64,000 nt of DNA from Alteromonas pelagimontana (lineage in GTDB: Bacteria; Pseudomonadota; Gammaproteobacteria; Enterobacterales; Alteromonadaceae). A program made the position numbers and the translations under genes. The DNA is taken from contig NZ_CP052766.1 of assembly GCF_002499975.2 (NCBI RefSeq), positions 3,968,001 through 4,032,000 of the forward strand, in the 5' to 3' direction. Below, piece by piece: positions 48,750 to 58,833 of this stretch (positions within the stretch are counted from its first letter, which is position 1; each line of letters starts with the position of its first letter). The notes below the pieces were generated by a model that had not been told where the DNA came from, did no database searches, and saw nothing but the letters and a program-made list of their open reading frames with translations.

Positions 48750-49604
48750 CTATAACTCAGTTCCCACTGTGTATGCACCGGGATAGCCATTTTGCTTTAG
48801 GTCCGCAAGCAGCATTTGTACCTGGAAACGATCAGTAAGGGGACCAAGACGTAGTCTATAGATGTTATCAATAAAGGGAATTTCTGTTGGCACTTGATAA
48901 AGAGCGGATAACAAGCTGGAAACTGATTTGGCTTTCTCAATGTCACTCAGCGCAGCAACTTGAATATATACGCCATCGCTATCAACTGTCGATGCTGGCT
49001 TAAGCGTTTCTTCAGGTGGGGTTTCAAGCCCCGCATATTGAGCATAGCTGACGGTGGGTTGGTTGCCAACTGTAACATTATTGTTCTCATCAAAGTGAAT
49101 CACCTCAAGTTTTACCCGCGCAGTGCCCTGAGCCTGGTACCCCAGCTTTATCGCTGCCGCATAGGATAAATCGATAATTCTATCGGAATGAAAAGGGCCG
49201 CGGTCATTGACTCGCACAATTACCTGTTTATCATTTTCCAGATTGGTGACTCTTACGTAAGAGGGCAAAGGCAGTGTGGTATGGGCTGCCGACATGGCAA
49301 ACATATTATAGGTTTCGCCGTTTGATGTAAGATGGCCGTGGAATTTTTGCCCATACCAAGAGGCATAGCCCGTTTGTTCGAAACCTTTTCCGGTCTGCAG
49401 CGGATAATAACGTTTACCAAGCACTTCATAGGGACGGCTGCTATATTCACGATAGGGTTCATATTGCGGCGTAGCATCCTCAATACTTGGCTCAGCGTAG
49501 GCGAACGTAGGTGCGGAGTCTTGCTGCTGACTATATCGGCTGGAAGACTGACATCCAACTAAAGATGTGACAAAAAACAGAGCTAGAAAGTATGAAAACC
49601 GCAT
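48750..49604 (-). CDS. rlpA: RlpA-like septal ring lipoprotein with SPOR domain
   Basis: 284 residues. Lipobox SLVGC with lipidated Cys18. A double-psi beta-barrel domain (about 75-165) carries GYASWYGQKFHG and VRVNDRGPFHSDRIIDLS, including the catalytic Asp region known for lytic transglycosylase activity on denuded glycans. A C-terminal SPOR domain (about 210-284) binds septal peptidoglycan. Its ATG shares one base with the rodA stop (TAATG). Confidence 0.96.
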   Translation of the reverse strand: MRFSYFLALFFVTSLVGCQSSSRYSQQQDSAPTFAYAEPSIEDATPQYEPYREYSSRPYEVLGKRYYPLQTGKGFEQTGYASWYGQKFHGHLTSNGETYNMFAMSAAHTTLPLPSYVRVTNLENDKQVIVRVNDRGPFHSDRIIDLSYAAAIKLGYQAQGTARVKLEVIHFDENNNVTVGNQPTVSYAQYAGLETPPEETLKPASTVDSDGVYIQVAALSDIEKAKSVSSLLSALYQVPTEIPFIDNIYRLRLGPLTDRFQVQMLLADLKQNGYPGAYTVGTEL

Positions 49605-50719
49605 TACCGTGATAAAAACCGCTTTTGTGTGCCAATTGCCATCAGGATGCCAAACCCTGCCAACAATGTCACCATTGATGTGCCGCCGTAACTGATTAAT
49701 GGAAGAGGAACACCCACAACAGGCAAAAGCCCGGAAACCATTCCCATATTAACAAATACATAGACAAAGAAGGTGAGAGTAATGCTGCCAGCCAATAGCT
49801 TGGTGTAAGGATCTTGAGCTCGGTTGGCAATAATTAACCCACGCACGATGATAAAAATATATATAGCAAGTAAACCTAGAATGCCCAGCAGACCAAATTC
49901 TTCACTAAACACAGCAAATATGAAATCCGTATGTCGCTCAGGTAAAAACTCAAGTTGAGACTGCGTTCCCTGTAGCCATCCCTTTCCCTCAAGTCCTCCG
50001 GAGCCTATCGCAATTTTCGACTGAATAATATGATAACCAGAGCCAAGAGGATCGGTTTCCGGATTGAGAAAAGTGATCACGCGCAGCTTTTGGTACTCCT
50101 GCATCAGGAAGTACCACATAATGGGGAGGAAGGCTCCACCTAGCGCTGCCACAAAGCCAATCAGTTTCCAACTCATTCCGGCAAGAAAAATAGCGAAAAT
50201 CCCAGAGCTCGCAATAAGTAAGGATGTACCCAGATCCGGTTGTTTAGCAATAAGAATTGTGGGTACAAGAACCAGCATGAAACTAACAAACACCTGAAGT
50301 AAGCGGGGAGGCAAAGTAAACTTGCTGATATACCACGCCACCATCATAGGTACGGCCAATTTCATTAATTCTGACGGTTGAAAGCGAATAAATTTAAGAT
50401 CCAGCCAACGTTGCGCACCTTTTCCCACGTCCCCAAACAGGAGGACTGCTACTAACATCAGCAACCCAAGGATGTACGTATAAGGGGAGAAACGCCGATA
50501 AGCTAGTGGAGGAAGCTGTGCCATCCCAAACATAAAAGCCAACGCAATACCAAGCCTTGCTAACTGGCGTTCCATCTGCTCAATATCCTGTCCGGATGCT
50601 GAATAGAGGGTGATGAGCCCCACGCCCATCAGCGCCAACAACCCCAACAGCAGTACGCCATCAATGTGCAGCTTTTGCAAAAATGTAGTGGGATTGTTTT
50701 TCAACGTATTTCTGTTCAT
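49604..50719 (-). CDS. mrdB: Peptidoglycan glycosyltransferase RodA
   Basis: 371 residues with about ten membrane segments, SEDS family. RodA polymerises glycan strands in the elongasome together with PBP2. The signature [14 protein letters not shown] near the C-terminus and the catalytic Asp region in [24 protein letters not shown] are present. It overlaps mrdA by four bases (ATGA) and rlpA by one. Confidence 0.97.
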   Translation of the reverse strand: MNRNTLKNNPTTFLQKLHIDGVLLLGLLALMGVGLITLYSASGQDIEQMERQLARLGIALAFMFGMAQLPPLAYRRFSPYTYILGLLMLVAVLLFGDVGKGAQRWLDLKFIRFQPSELMKLAVPMMVAWYISKFTLPPRLLQVFVSFMLVLVPTILIAKQPDLGTSLLIASSGIFAIFLAGMSWKLIGFVAALGGAFLPIMWYFLMQEYQKLRVITFLNPETDPLGSGYHIIQSKIAIGSGGLEGKGWLQGTQSQLEFLPERHTDFIFAVFSEEFGLLGILGLLAIYIFIIVRGLIIANRAQDPYTKLLAGSITLTFFVYVFVNMGMVSGLLPVVGVPLPLISYGGTSMVTLLAGFGILMAIGTQKRFLSR

Positions 50720-52626
50720 TCCGCCGCCTTAGTCAACGTGTTGTTTGTGACAATTTCAGGTTCGGAAAAATCTTTGTAGCGGAAATAAAAGTCCATAACT
50801 TCTCTGGCAAGCGGGGCGGCGTTTGAGCTGCCTCCGCCCGCATTTTCAAGAACTACTGACACCGACACCTCAGGATCCTCAAATGGCGCATACGCGACAA
50901 ACATGGCGTTATCCCTCAGATGTTCTGACACACTCTCTGCTTCGTATGATTCATTTTGTCCGACAGAAAATAACTGTGCCGTACCTGATTTACCGCCAGC
51001 CTGGTATTTTGCATCACTAAACGCTTTCCGTCCCGTACCGTCTTCACCGTGAATAACATCATGCATTGCGCCGAGAATAATGTTCCAGTTCTTTCGCTCT
51101 GAGATGGGAACCGGACGCAGTGTTTTTAGCGGTTCCATAAGAACCTCGCCGTCTTTATTACGATAACCTTGCATAATTTGCGGTATATAACGTTCGCCGT
51201 AGTTGATCAAAGCGTTCAGGGCATGGTTTAACTGAATGGGAGTGGCTGTCCAGTAACTTTGTCCAATTCCAACCGGAATGGTATCGCCGATATACCACTG
51301 TTGATCAAATCTTGCCCGTTTCCAGCCTCGACTTGGCATATTGGCATCAGATTCTTCATATAAATCAATGCCGGTATAATCCCCGAAACCAAATTCTGAC
51401 ATCGACTCACTGATCCGGTCAATTCCCAGCTTATAGGCAAGATCGTAGTAAAAAGTATCGCAGGAAACTTCAATAGCTTTGGTGACATTGACTTTGCCGT
51501 GCCCCCATTTTTTCCAGTCACGCCAGACATGAGAAACGTTGGGTAACTTGTAGCGTCCGGTATCATTGATAGTGGTTTTGACATTTATTACATTATCCTC
51601 AAGACCTATTAAACCTAAAAAAGGCTTAACGGTGGATGCTGGAGGATATTGTCCTTGTGTGGCCCGGTTTATCAACGGCCTACCAGGAGAATTCAAAAGC
51701 CGGCTATAATTGGCTTGGCTGATGCCATGCACAAATAAATTTGGATCATAGCTTGGGCTTGAAAACATCGCCAGTACCCCTCCTGTTTTAGGCGATGTGA
51801 TGACAATGGAGCCGCGTTGCCCTTTGAGTGCACGTTCAGTCGCCATCTGCAACTCCAGATCAATATTTAGAACGATATCTCGTCCCGGCACAGGAGGGTC
51901 AACACTAAGTGTGCGAATAATACGTCCCTGACTGTTCACTTCTACCTGCTGATACCCGACCTGACCGTGGAGTTTTTCTTCATGGAACTTTTCGATGCCG
52001 AGCTTTCCGATGTCATAGGTGGCGGCGTAATTTGCTTCCTGACCTGCTTCTACTAATTTCTGCAGATCTTTTTCATTAATTTTTGCTACATAGCCCAAAA
52101 CGTGGGTTAGGGTTTTTCCAAAAGGGTAAAAACGTGATAAACGAGCCTCAATAGAAACACCAGGGAAACGATGCTTTTGCGCCGAAAACGTCGCCACTTC
52201 CTGTTCGGTTAACTGGCTTCGCAGCGCAACAGGCTTAAACCGGCGCTGGCTTTTTAGCGTGTTAAAGAAATTTTCTTTTTCTTCTTCTGTAATTCCCATT
52301 AGCCAAGTCAGTTCCTTCAACGTGGCATCTAAATCTTCTATCTGCTCTGGGACCAACTCTAAACTGAATACGGGCTTGTTTTCTGCCAATATTGTGCCAT
52401 TGCGGTCATAGATTAGGCCGCGATTAGGCGCAATGGGCAAGACTTTGATCCTGTTGCCATTGGATCGCGTCTGATAATCTTCGTGCTGCTCTACTTGTAG
52501 ACTATAAAGATTGCGTACTACAACCCCCAGCGCGATGAGCACAATCAACATAGCGACTGCTGTGCGCCGGGCAAACAGATTTGCTTCTGCAGTATGGTCG
52601 CGGATGATCTGACGTTTTCTGGCCAT
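50716..52626 (-). CDS. mrdA: Penicillin-binding protein 2
   Basis: 636 residues. PBP2 is the class B transpeptidase of cell elongation. An N-terminal membrane segment (about 20-42), pedestal domain and transpeptidase domain are visible, with SxxK in PPASTVKPF near residue 327, SCD in [12 protein letters not shown], and KSG in [10 protein letters not shown]. It is translationally coupled to mrdB and follows rlmH by five bases. Confidence 0.98.
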   Translation of the reverse strand: MARKRQIIRDHTAEANLFARRTAVAMLIVLIALGVVVRNLYSLQVEQHEDYQTRSNGNRIKVLPIAPNRGLIYDRNGTILAENKPVFSLELVPEQIEDLDATLKELTWLMGITEEEKENFFNTLKSQRRFKPVALRSQLTEQEVATFSAQKHRFPGVSIEARLSRFYPFGKTLTHVLGYVAKINEKDLQKLVEAGQEANYAATYDIGKLGIEKFHEEKLHGQVGYQQVEVNSQGRIIRTLSVDPPVPGRDIVLNIDLELQMATERALKGQRGSIVITSPKTGGVLAMFSSPSYDPNLFVHGISQANYSRLLNSPGRPLINRATQGQYPPASTVKPFLGLIGLEDNVINVKTTINDTGRYKLPNVSHVWRDWKKWGHGKVNVTKAIEVSCDTFYYDLAYKLGIDRISESMSEFGFGDYTGIDLYEESDANMPSRGWKRARFDQQWYIGDTIPVGIGQSYWTATPIQLNHALNALINYGERYIPQIMQGYRNKDGEVLMEPLKTLRPVPISERKNWNIILGAMHDVIHGEDGTGRKAFSDAKYQAGGKSGTAQLFSVGQNESYEAESVSEHLRDNAMFVAYAPFEDPEVSVSVVLENAGGGSSNAAPLAREVMDFYFRYKDFSEPEIVTNNTLTKAAE

Positions 52627-52631
52627 ACTGC

Positions 52632-53102
52632 CTATTCCCTATGGTAAGGGTGGTTTTGGACGACAGACCAGGCGCGATAAAGACTTTCCGCTACAATAAT
52701 GCGCACCAGAGGGTGGGGCAGTGTCAGTGGAGAAAGCGACCATCTTTGCTCAGACAATTGAATACATTCTGGGGCGAGTCCTTCGGGGCCGCCTATCAAT
52801 AGGCTGATGTCGCGACCGTCCATCTTCCACGCCTCCAGTTGGGTGGCTAATTGCGGTGTATCCCACGGCTTTCCGGTTACTTCAAGAGTAACAATGCGAT
52901 TTCCTTTCGGGATCGCCGTGAGCATCGCTTCTCCTTCTTTTTGCAAAATGCGTTTGATGTCAGCGTTCTTGCCTCTTTTCCCTGCGGCAATTTCGTTAAA
53001 AAAAACAGGCATATCAGGTGGGAAACGTCGAATAAATTCATCGACTCCGGCAGCAACCCACGCAGGCATTTTTGTTCCAACTGCGACAATCTGTATACGC
53101 AC
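52632..53102 (-). CDS. rlmH: 23S rRNA (pseudouridine1915-N3)-methyltransferase
   Basis: 156 residues, SPOUT family. RlmH methylates pseudouridine 1915 of 23S rRNA on assembled 70S ribosomes. The SAM-binding trefoil knot is shown by [11 protein letters not shown] and the C-terminal [19 protein letters not shown] segment. Order rsfS-rlmH-mrdA is as in E. coli. Confidence 0.97.
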   Translation of the reverse strand: MRIQIVAVGTKMPAWVAAGVDEFIRRFPPDMPVFFNEIAAGKRGKNADIKRILQKEGEAMLTAIPKGNRIVTLEVTGKPWDTPQLATQLEAWKMDGRDISLLIGGPEGLAPECIQLSEQRWSLSPLTLPHPLVRIIVAESLYRAWSVVQNHPYHRE

Positions 53103-53198
53103 AGGCTCAGTATTTCCTCACACTAACTAACAGAATACTTCACTGAAAACAGCGAGCTACATAAATAACTTTCAGCAGGCCCCGCGGCCAGGTAAATT

Positions 53199-53516
53199 TT
53201 AAGACCACAGTTTTTCTAATTGATAAAAATCCCGCGTTTCATCTTGCATAACATGAACAATGATTTCACCCAGATCTACCAATACCCACTCTCCGGTTTC
53301 TTTTCCTTCCACACTGAGAGGAAGGTGCCCCACCTGTTTCGCTTCTACAACCAAATTATCGGCAATTGCTGAAACATGACGTTTGGAATTGCCTGAGCAA
53401 ACAATCATCATATCAGTAATGGTGGATTTACCTTGTACATCCAGCTGGACAACATCTCTGCCTTTCATATCGTCAATTTTGTCAATGACAAACTGTTTGA
53501 GCTTATTACTCTCCAA
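53199..53516 (-). CDS. rsfS: Ribosomal silencing factor RsfS
   Basis: 105 residues from a TTG at 53516 preceded by GAGGAG; this equals the E. coli length, whereas the longer open frame overlaps nadD. RsfS binds ribosomal protein L14 and blocks subunit joining in stationary phase. FVIDKIDDMKGRDVVQLDV and the C-terminal DLGEIIVHVMQDETRDFYQLEK-type region identify the family. Confidence 0.95.
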   Translation of the reverse strand: MESNKLKQFVIDKIDDMKGRDVVQLDVQGKSTITDMMIVCSGNSKRHVSAIADNLVVEAKQVGHLPLSVEGKETGEWVLVDLGEIIVHVMQDETRDFYQLEKLWS

Positions 53517-53542
53517 AAGTTCTCCTCGGTAGGTCGCAAAAT

Positions 53543-54217
53543 TCAGGCATACAGCCTGTGTTGTTGGATATAGTCTATAACGCTTGGCAAAAGCCAATCT
53601 GCTACTCTTTCAATTTGGTTAGACGCCATATCTGGCGATCTAAACATTTCTCGTAATTGCGTCGAAGAAACTGTTTTCAACGACGTATGAGCGAAGTATA
53701 ACCCGCCTGCAGGGCAAAAGGTTAGTGCTCTTGCTGAATCTACCTCATGTTGTTCAATCAGCAACTGTAAATCTTTCTGCAACCCGGCAGGCTTTTCATC
53801 GCCAGCGACATCCCGTTTTACCACCACCAGGTGAGCCAACTTCAGAAGCTCGCGCCAGTCGTTCCATTGAGGCAGGCTATGCCAGGAGTCTTCTCCCATA
53901 ATAAAGATTATCGGTTGTGTGGGAGAATCTTTACGCAGATGTCGTAGCGTTTTTGAGGTATAGGAAGGCGTGCCTAAGGATAATTCCACTAACTCAGGAT
54001 AAAGCTGAGAGTGATGGGCGCAAACAAGCTTCACCATATTTACCCGATGTTTTTCCGCTATTCCCTCGGTGGATTTATGGGGAGGTAGCTTACAGGGCAT
54101 AAGGCCAAGTTGATCTATACCTATTTGACTAATGGCTTGTAGCGCAGGTTCGACATGGCCCTTGTGGGGTGGGTTAAACGTGCCCCCGAGCAGGGCTATA
54201 GGATGGCGTCCGCTCAT
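53543..54217 (-). CDS. nadD: Nicotinate-nucleotide adenylyltransferase
   Basis: 224 residues from the ATG at 54217 (MSGRHPIALLGGTFNPPH); an upstream in-frame start would lie within holA. NadD adenylates nicotinate mononucleotide in NAD synthesis. The nucleotidyltransferase GGTFNPPHKGH motif and the C-terminal STQLREM equivalent of ISSTxxR are visible. It lies five bases after holA. Confidence 0.96.
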   Translation of the reverse strand: MSGRHPIALLGGTFNPPHKGHVEPALQAISQIGIDQLGLMPCKLPPHKSTEGIAEKHRVNMVKLVCAHHSQLYPELVELSLGTPSYTSKTLRHLRKDSPTQPIIFIMGEDSWHSLPQWNDWRELLKLAHLVVVKRDVAGDEKPAGLQKDLQLLIEQHEVDSARALTFCPAGGLYFAHTSLKTVSSTQLREMFRSPDMASNQIERVADWLLPSVIDYIQQHRLYA

Positions 54218-54222
54218 TGATC

Positions 54223-55248
54223 TTAATCCATAAACGGTAATGTTTGTAGCGGTATTGCTAAAAACAGCATGCAAAGATGGCATATTTTTATATACGGTCG
54301 TACTACGGTTTGTTGTTTAAACGCGATATCTGCATCACGTAGCTGATCTCGTATTACCGTTAGTGTGTTTTTCGACAATCTGTTCAATGCTGCCTGATAT
54401 AAAGCTTGCTTATTTCTCCAGATACCGTGTCGTTGCCATTGGATTGCTTCTCCTTCATCCAGCATTCGCCGCAATTTCCAAAGTAGTTGCCATTCACGCA
54501 ATAGTGCCCAGATAATAATATTCGGTTCAATACCTTCGCTTTCCAAACGGTAGAGCATTTTGATACAGCGTTGTTGTTCCCCCCCCAGCATGACATCAAT
54601 CAACTGAAATACATTGTAGCGGGATTGATCCACCATTGCGGCTTCAACTTGGTCCTCGGTAATATGTTGTTGATCAAACAACAGTGACAACTTCTGTATT
54701 TCTTGTTTGGCGGCCAGCATATTGCCTTCACAAAAATCAGCGATAAGCTTGACGCAGGCTGGGGTGGTAGAGACGTTAGCAAGCTGTAACTGTTGCTGAA
54801 CCCAGCTGTAGAGTTGCTTTCCCTCAAGTGCATAGCTCAGTGAGAAGACACCTATCTCATCGAGCACTTTAAACCATTTAGCTTTTTGCACATCTTTAGC
54901 TATGCGCGGCCCGTGAATGATAAGCAAAATGTCTGTGCCCAGCGTCGCTGCAATGGTCTGCAAAACCTTACTACCTTCTGTTCCGGGTTTTCCAGTCGGT
55001 AATTCTAGTTCAATAAGCTGCTGAGAGGAAAAGAGAGACAGCGTTTGCGTAGCCTCAAGTAATGCGCTCCATGAAAACTCCTTATCGGCGACAAATACGG
55101 TTCTCTCCGTAAACCCCTGTTGCCTGGCGCTGTTTCTTACCGCTTCTATCATTTCAAATTTCTGTTGCGGCTCATCGCCGAACAGCAGATAGACCGGTTT
55201 AAGAGAGCGGCTAATCTCCTGGTTGAACTGATTCGGGTAAACCTGCAT
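54223..55248 (-). CDS. holA: DNA polymerase III subunit delta
   Basis: 341 residues. The delta subunit opens the beta sliding clamp within the clamp loader. The N-terminal half (VYLLFGDEPQQKFEMIEAVR) and the ATPase-like but degenerate domain I/II of the family are recognisable, as is the ADFCEGNMLAAKQEIQKLSLL region. It sits between lptE and nadD as in E. coli. Confidence 0.95.
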   Translation of the reverse strand: MQVYPNQFNQEISRSLKPVYLLFGDEPQQKFEMIEAVRNSARQQGFTERTVFVADKEFSWSALLEATQTLSLFSSQQLIELELPTGKPGTEGSKVLQTIAATLGTDILLIIHGPRIAKDVQKAKWFKVLDEIGVFSLSYALEGKQLYSWVQQQLQLANVSTTPACVKLIADFCEGNMLAAKQEIQKLSLLFDQQHITEDQVEAAMVDQSRYNVFQLIDVMLGGEQQRCIKMLYRLESEGIEPNIIIWALLREWQLLWKLRRMLDEGEAIQWQRHGIWRNKQALYQAALNRLSKNTLTVIRDQLRDADIAFKQQTVVRPYIKICHLCMLFLAIPLQTLPFMD

Positions 55249-55259
55249 AAATTAGCGTG

Positions 55260-55778
55260 CTACTCAATATCGCTGACAGGAGACTGGCTGGCAAGGCGCC
55301 GGATGATTCTATCTGCTGCCTCCTGTCGCATCTCCTGCAGTACCAGATTAAGTTCTCTGGTTTTCGCCAGAACCTGGGCAGGATCATCCTGATAATCTCT
55401 GAGAACCTCAAAATATGCAGAAACCGCTTCTTGATCGGGAAATATCACCTGATAGTTTACGCCATATATCAGCTCATATTCGGCGACCTGTCCAGTCGAA
55501 AATACCGAAAGCAGCCGCCTTTCTAGTTGCTCAGGCATAATCCTGATCAGCACAGTGTGATCAGGATTAGGAGTATCAGCAAGGTCGCCTGCCTGAATAT
55601 CGTAAACTTCTAAGCGTTGTTTTAACGCTCGGGCAAGTGGAGCATGTGCTTGCGCAGAAGTCACGGCAACATAATTCACCGAAGGAGGTAAAGGTTGATT
55701 GCCGCGAAGCGAAAAACCACAGCTGGCCAACGCCAGGCTGACCAGAAATAGTGGTAGAAAAGCATAGCTTCTTATCAT
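55260..55778 (-). CDS. lptE: LPS-assembly lipoprotein LptE
   Basis: 172 residues. Lipobox with lipidated Cys20 (ALASC) and GFSLRGNQPLP directly after, typical of LptE. It plugs the LptD barrel that delivers lipopolysaccharide to the outer-membrane surface. The start codon shares one base with the leuS stop (TAATG). Confidence 0.95.
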   Translation of the reverse strand: MIRSYAFLPLFLVSLALASCGFSLRGNQPLPPSVNYVAVTSAQAHAPLARALKQRLEVYDIQAGDLADTPNPDHTVLIRIMPEQLERRLLSVFSTGQVAEYELIYGVNYQVIFPDQEAVSAYFEVLRDYQDDPAQVLAKTRELNLVLQEMRQEAADRIIRRLASQSPVSDIE

Positions 55779-58381
55779 CAGTTCGCCACGATATTTACAA
55801 GCTTACCAGGCACGACAATAACTTTGCGCACCGTTTTCCCCTCGGTAAATTGCTGAACGTTTGGTTGCGCAATAGCCAAGGTTTCAACTTCTTCTTTAGG
55901 GGCGTCAGCGGCTACCGTAATTTTTGCCCGTACTTTCCCGTTCACCTGAACAATAATCAGCTTTTCATCTTCTACCAATGCGGCAGAGTCTGCTTGAGGC
56001 CAGGCTACGGTTTCAATATCTTCTGAATGTCCTAGTGCTTTCCACAATGTATGGCTGATATGAGGCGTAATGGGATTCAGAATCAAAAGCAGTGCTTCGA
56101 CGGCTTCGCGCATTACCGCAACATCGGCATCAGATTCCTGTGAGGCTTTTTGCAAATGGTTCAAAAGCTCCATCACTGCGGCTACTGCAGTATTAAAGGT
56201 TTGACGACGACCAAGATCATCCGTAACTTTATCGATGGTTTTATGCACTTCACGACGCAGCGCTTGCTGCTCTTTGTTCAGGGCGTTTTTCTTCAGCGGG
56301 GCTGGTGCGCCGTTGTCAATATGGTCGGTAACCAACTTCCATACACGACGTAGAAAACGATTAGCCCCTTCGACGCCAGAATCCACCCATTCAAGTGTCT
56401 GTTCTGGTGGCGCGGCGAACATAGTAAATAAGCGAACGGTGTCAGCACCGTACTGATCAATAACCTGTTGAGGGTCGATACCATTATTTTTCGATTTCGA
56501 CATTTTGGTCATGCCGCCGTGCTCGACGGGCGTGCCATCTTTGGTCAGCCATGCTTTTATAATGCGGCCTTTATCATCTTTTTCGGTACTGACATCAGTG
56601 GGAGAAAACCAGGTTTTCTTACCAGCATCGTCTTCCGAAAAATAGGAATCGGCCAGCACCATACCCTGGCAGAGAAGACGTTTATAAGGTTCATCGGAAT
56701 CGACCAGACCTTCATCGCGTAGCAACTTGTGGAAAAAGCGTGAGTACAACAAGTGTAAAATCGCATGTTCGATACCACCAATATACTGATCTACTGGTAA
56801 CCAGTAATTAGCCTGCGCCGGGTCAAGCATGGCAGTATCATTCTGTGCACACGAATAACGGGCGTAGTACCAGGATGATTCCATAAAGGTATCAAACGTA
56901 TCTGTTTCCCGTAAAACCTCTTCGCCATTCAGGGTTGTTTTTGCCCAATCCGGGTCTGCCTTTATCGGTGATGTCACGCCATTCATTTCTACATCTTCAG
57001 GCAATAGCACGGGCAGATCTTCGGCTGGAACCGGCGCAGATTCTCCGTTAGGCAGCTTTAACATAGGAATAGGCGCGCCCCAATACCGCTGGCGACTAAC
57101 GCCCCAGTCGCGAAGGCGATAATTGACTTTCCGCTTTCCACTGCCTCGGGCTTCTAGTGCGCTGGATATTTGCTCGAACGCCTCGGTAAATAACAAGCCA
57201 TTAAACTTATCAGAGTTAATAAGTACACCTTTTTCAGTGTAGGCGCTGGTTGCTAAATCACACTTATCCTCAGCACCCTCAACCGGTGCAATAACCTGAG
57301 CAATCGGCAGCTTATACTTGGCGGCGAACTCCCAGTCGCGCTGATCATGGCCTGGCACGGCCATTACAGCACCTGAGCCATAATCCATCAGTACAAAGTT
57401 CGCTATCCAAATCGGTACTTTATCGCCGGTCAGCGGATGAACTGCGAATAAGCCAGTATCGCAACCTTTTTTCTCCATGGTTGCCATTTCGGCTTCGGCG
57501 ACTTTGGTGTTTTTACATTCTTCAATGAAAGCGGAAATTTGCGGATTCGTTGCGCCGGCAAATTCTGCTATAGGATGCTGTGCGGCCACGGCAACGTAGG
57601 TCACGCCATAAAACGTATCCGGACGAGTGGTGTAGACTGTTAAATCACTCACATCACCCGCAGCTTGTGCCAATTCGAAAGTGATTTCCACACCTTCTGA
57701 ACGCCCAATCCAGTTTGCCTGCATTGCCTTAACCTGATCTGGCCACTGCTCGAGTTGTTCAAGGTCTTGAAGCAGTTCCTCGGCATAATCGGTAATTTTG
57801 ATAAACCACTGAGGAATTTCTTTTTGCTCAACCAATGCGCCGGAGCGCCAGCCACGACCATCAATAACTTGCTCATTCGCCAGTACGGTTTGATCTATCG
57901 GATCCCAGTTTACCGTTGCATGCTTTTTATAAACCAGACCTTTTTCGTACAAACGGGTAAAAAACCATTGTTCCCAACGGTAATAATCTGGTTTGCAGGT
58001 GGCGACTTCACGATCCCAGTCATACCCAAAACCTAAAGACTTTAACTGGTCTTTCATGTAATCAATATTGGCATACGTCCATTTGGCAGGGGCAGTACTG
58101 TTGTTAATTGCAGCATTTTCTGCGGGTAAACCGAAAGCGTCCCAACCCATAGGCTGCATCACGTTTTTCCCTTGCATACGCTGGAAACGACTGATTACAT
58201 CACCGATGGTATAATTGCGTACATGGCCCATATGAAGCCGCCCACTGGGGTAAGGAAACATTGAAAGGCAGTAAAATTTTTCCTTATCAGGATTTTCAAC
58301 CGCTTTGAAGGACTGATTATTTTCCCAGTATTGTTGAACGGCTTGTTCTATTTGCTTAGGGTGGTACTGTTTTTCGGCCAT
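55778..58381 (-). CDS. leuS: Leucyl-tRNA synthetase
   Basis: 867 residues, full length. It charges tRNA-Leu. The class I signatures are present: HIGH-type [15 protein letters not shown] near residue 42 and KMSKS in [13 protein letters not shown] near 620. The editing domain occupies the middle, with the [16 protein letters not shown] threonine-rich motif. It opens the large minus-strand cluster ending at lipA. Confidence 0.98.
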   Translation of the reverse strand: MAEKQYHPKQIEQAVQQYWENNQSFKAVENPDKEKFYCLSMFPYPSGRLHMGHVRNYTIGDVISRFQRMQGKNVMQPMGWDAFGLPAENAAINNSTAPAKWTYANIDYMKDQLKSLGFGYDWDREVATCKPDYYRWEQWFFTRLYEKGLVYKKHATVNWDPIDQTVLANEQVIDGRGWRSGALVEQKEIPQWFIKITDYAEELLQDLEQLEQWPDQVKAMQANWIGRSEGVEITFELAQAAGDVSDLTVYTTRPDTFYGVTYVAVAAQHPIAEFAGATNPQISAFIEECKNTKVAEAEMATMEKKGCDTGLFAVHPLTGDKVPIWIANFVLMDYGSGAVMAVPGHDQRDWEFAAKYKLPIAQVIAPVEGAEDKCDLATSAYTEKGVLINSDKFNGLLFTEAFEQISSALEARGSGKRKVNYRLRDWGVSRQRYWGAPIPMLKLPNGESAPVPAEDLPVLLPEDVEMNGVTSPIKADPDWAKTTLNGEEVLRETDTFDTFMESSWYYARYSCAQNDTAMLDPAQANYWLPVDQYIGGIEHAILHLLYSRFFHKLLRDEGLVDSDEPYKRLLCQGMVLADSYFSEDDAGKKTWFSPTDVSTEKDDKGRIIKAWLTKDGTPVEHGGMTKMSKSKNNGIDPQQVIDQYGADTVRLFTMFAAPPEQTLEWVDSGVEGANRFLRRVWKLVTDHIDNGAPAPLKKNALNKEQQALRREVHKTIDKVTDDLGRRQTFNTAVAAVMELLNHLQKASQESDADVAVMREAVEALLLILNPITPHISHTLWKALGHSEDIETVAWPQADSAALVEDEKLIIVQVNGKVRAKITVAADAPKEEVETLAIAQPNVQQFTEGKTVRKVIVVPGKLVNIVAN

Positions 58382-58833
58382 GAAACTAAGGCTTCCGCGT
58401 TTAAAATATGTCTATGTATCGGGTCGCATAGAATACCCCAGCGGCCTGCGTTGTCACAATAGCAGGTGCAGATTTTCTGCCAGGGAAACATTATTTTTGC
58501 CGTAATCTCCTAGAGATCGAATCCGATGTGTATTGTTTAATGGTCATAACCTTTTCTTTAAATTCTGACGGTAAAGATAAAGCTTTTCGAGAGTCTGCCT
58601 CATTTCTATGATATTTTTATCAGCTAGTTCATGATTAGTTATATAGATGCTGTTGGACGGGGTATTTTCAAACCTGCTCCGTCAGAACTTGGACTAACAA
58701 TGCCGGGTTCAGTGAGGACGCCCTAGTTAAAACTCGCTGAAGTTTTTGTGAGATACGGAGTCAATCGCGATTACTGCTTATCCAAAAATTTGAGGTAGGC
58801 CGAACGCGATTCAATAAAGAGAAAATACTTACT
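58382..58833. other. Intergenic region between divergent leuS and the Lon-like gene
   Basis: 452 bp, AT-rich, without a plausible gene. A possible leuS promoter on the minus strand is TTGTGA (58454-58459) and TATTCT (58430-58435) with 18-bp spacing. Nothing else is supported. Confidence 0.35.
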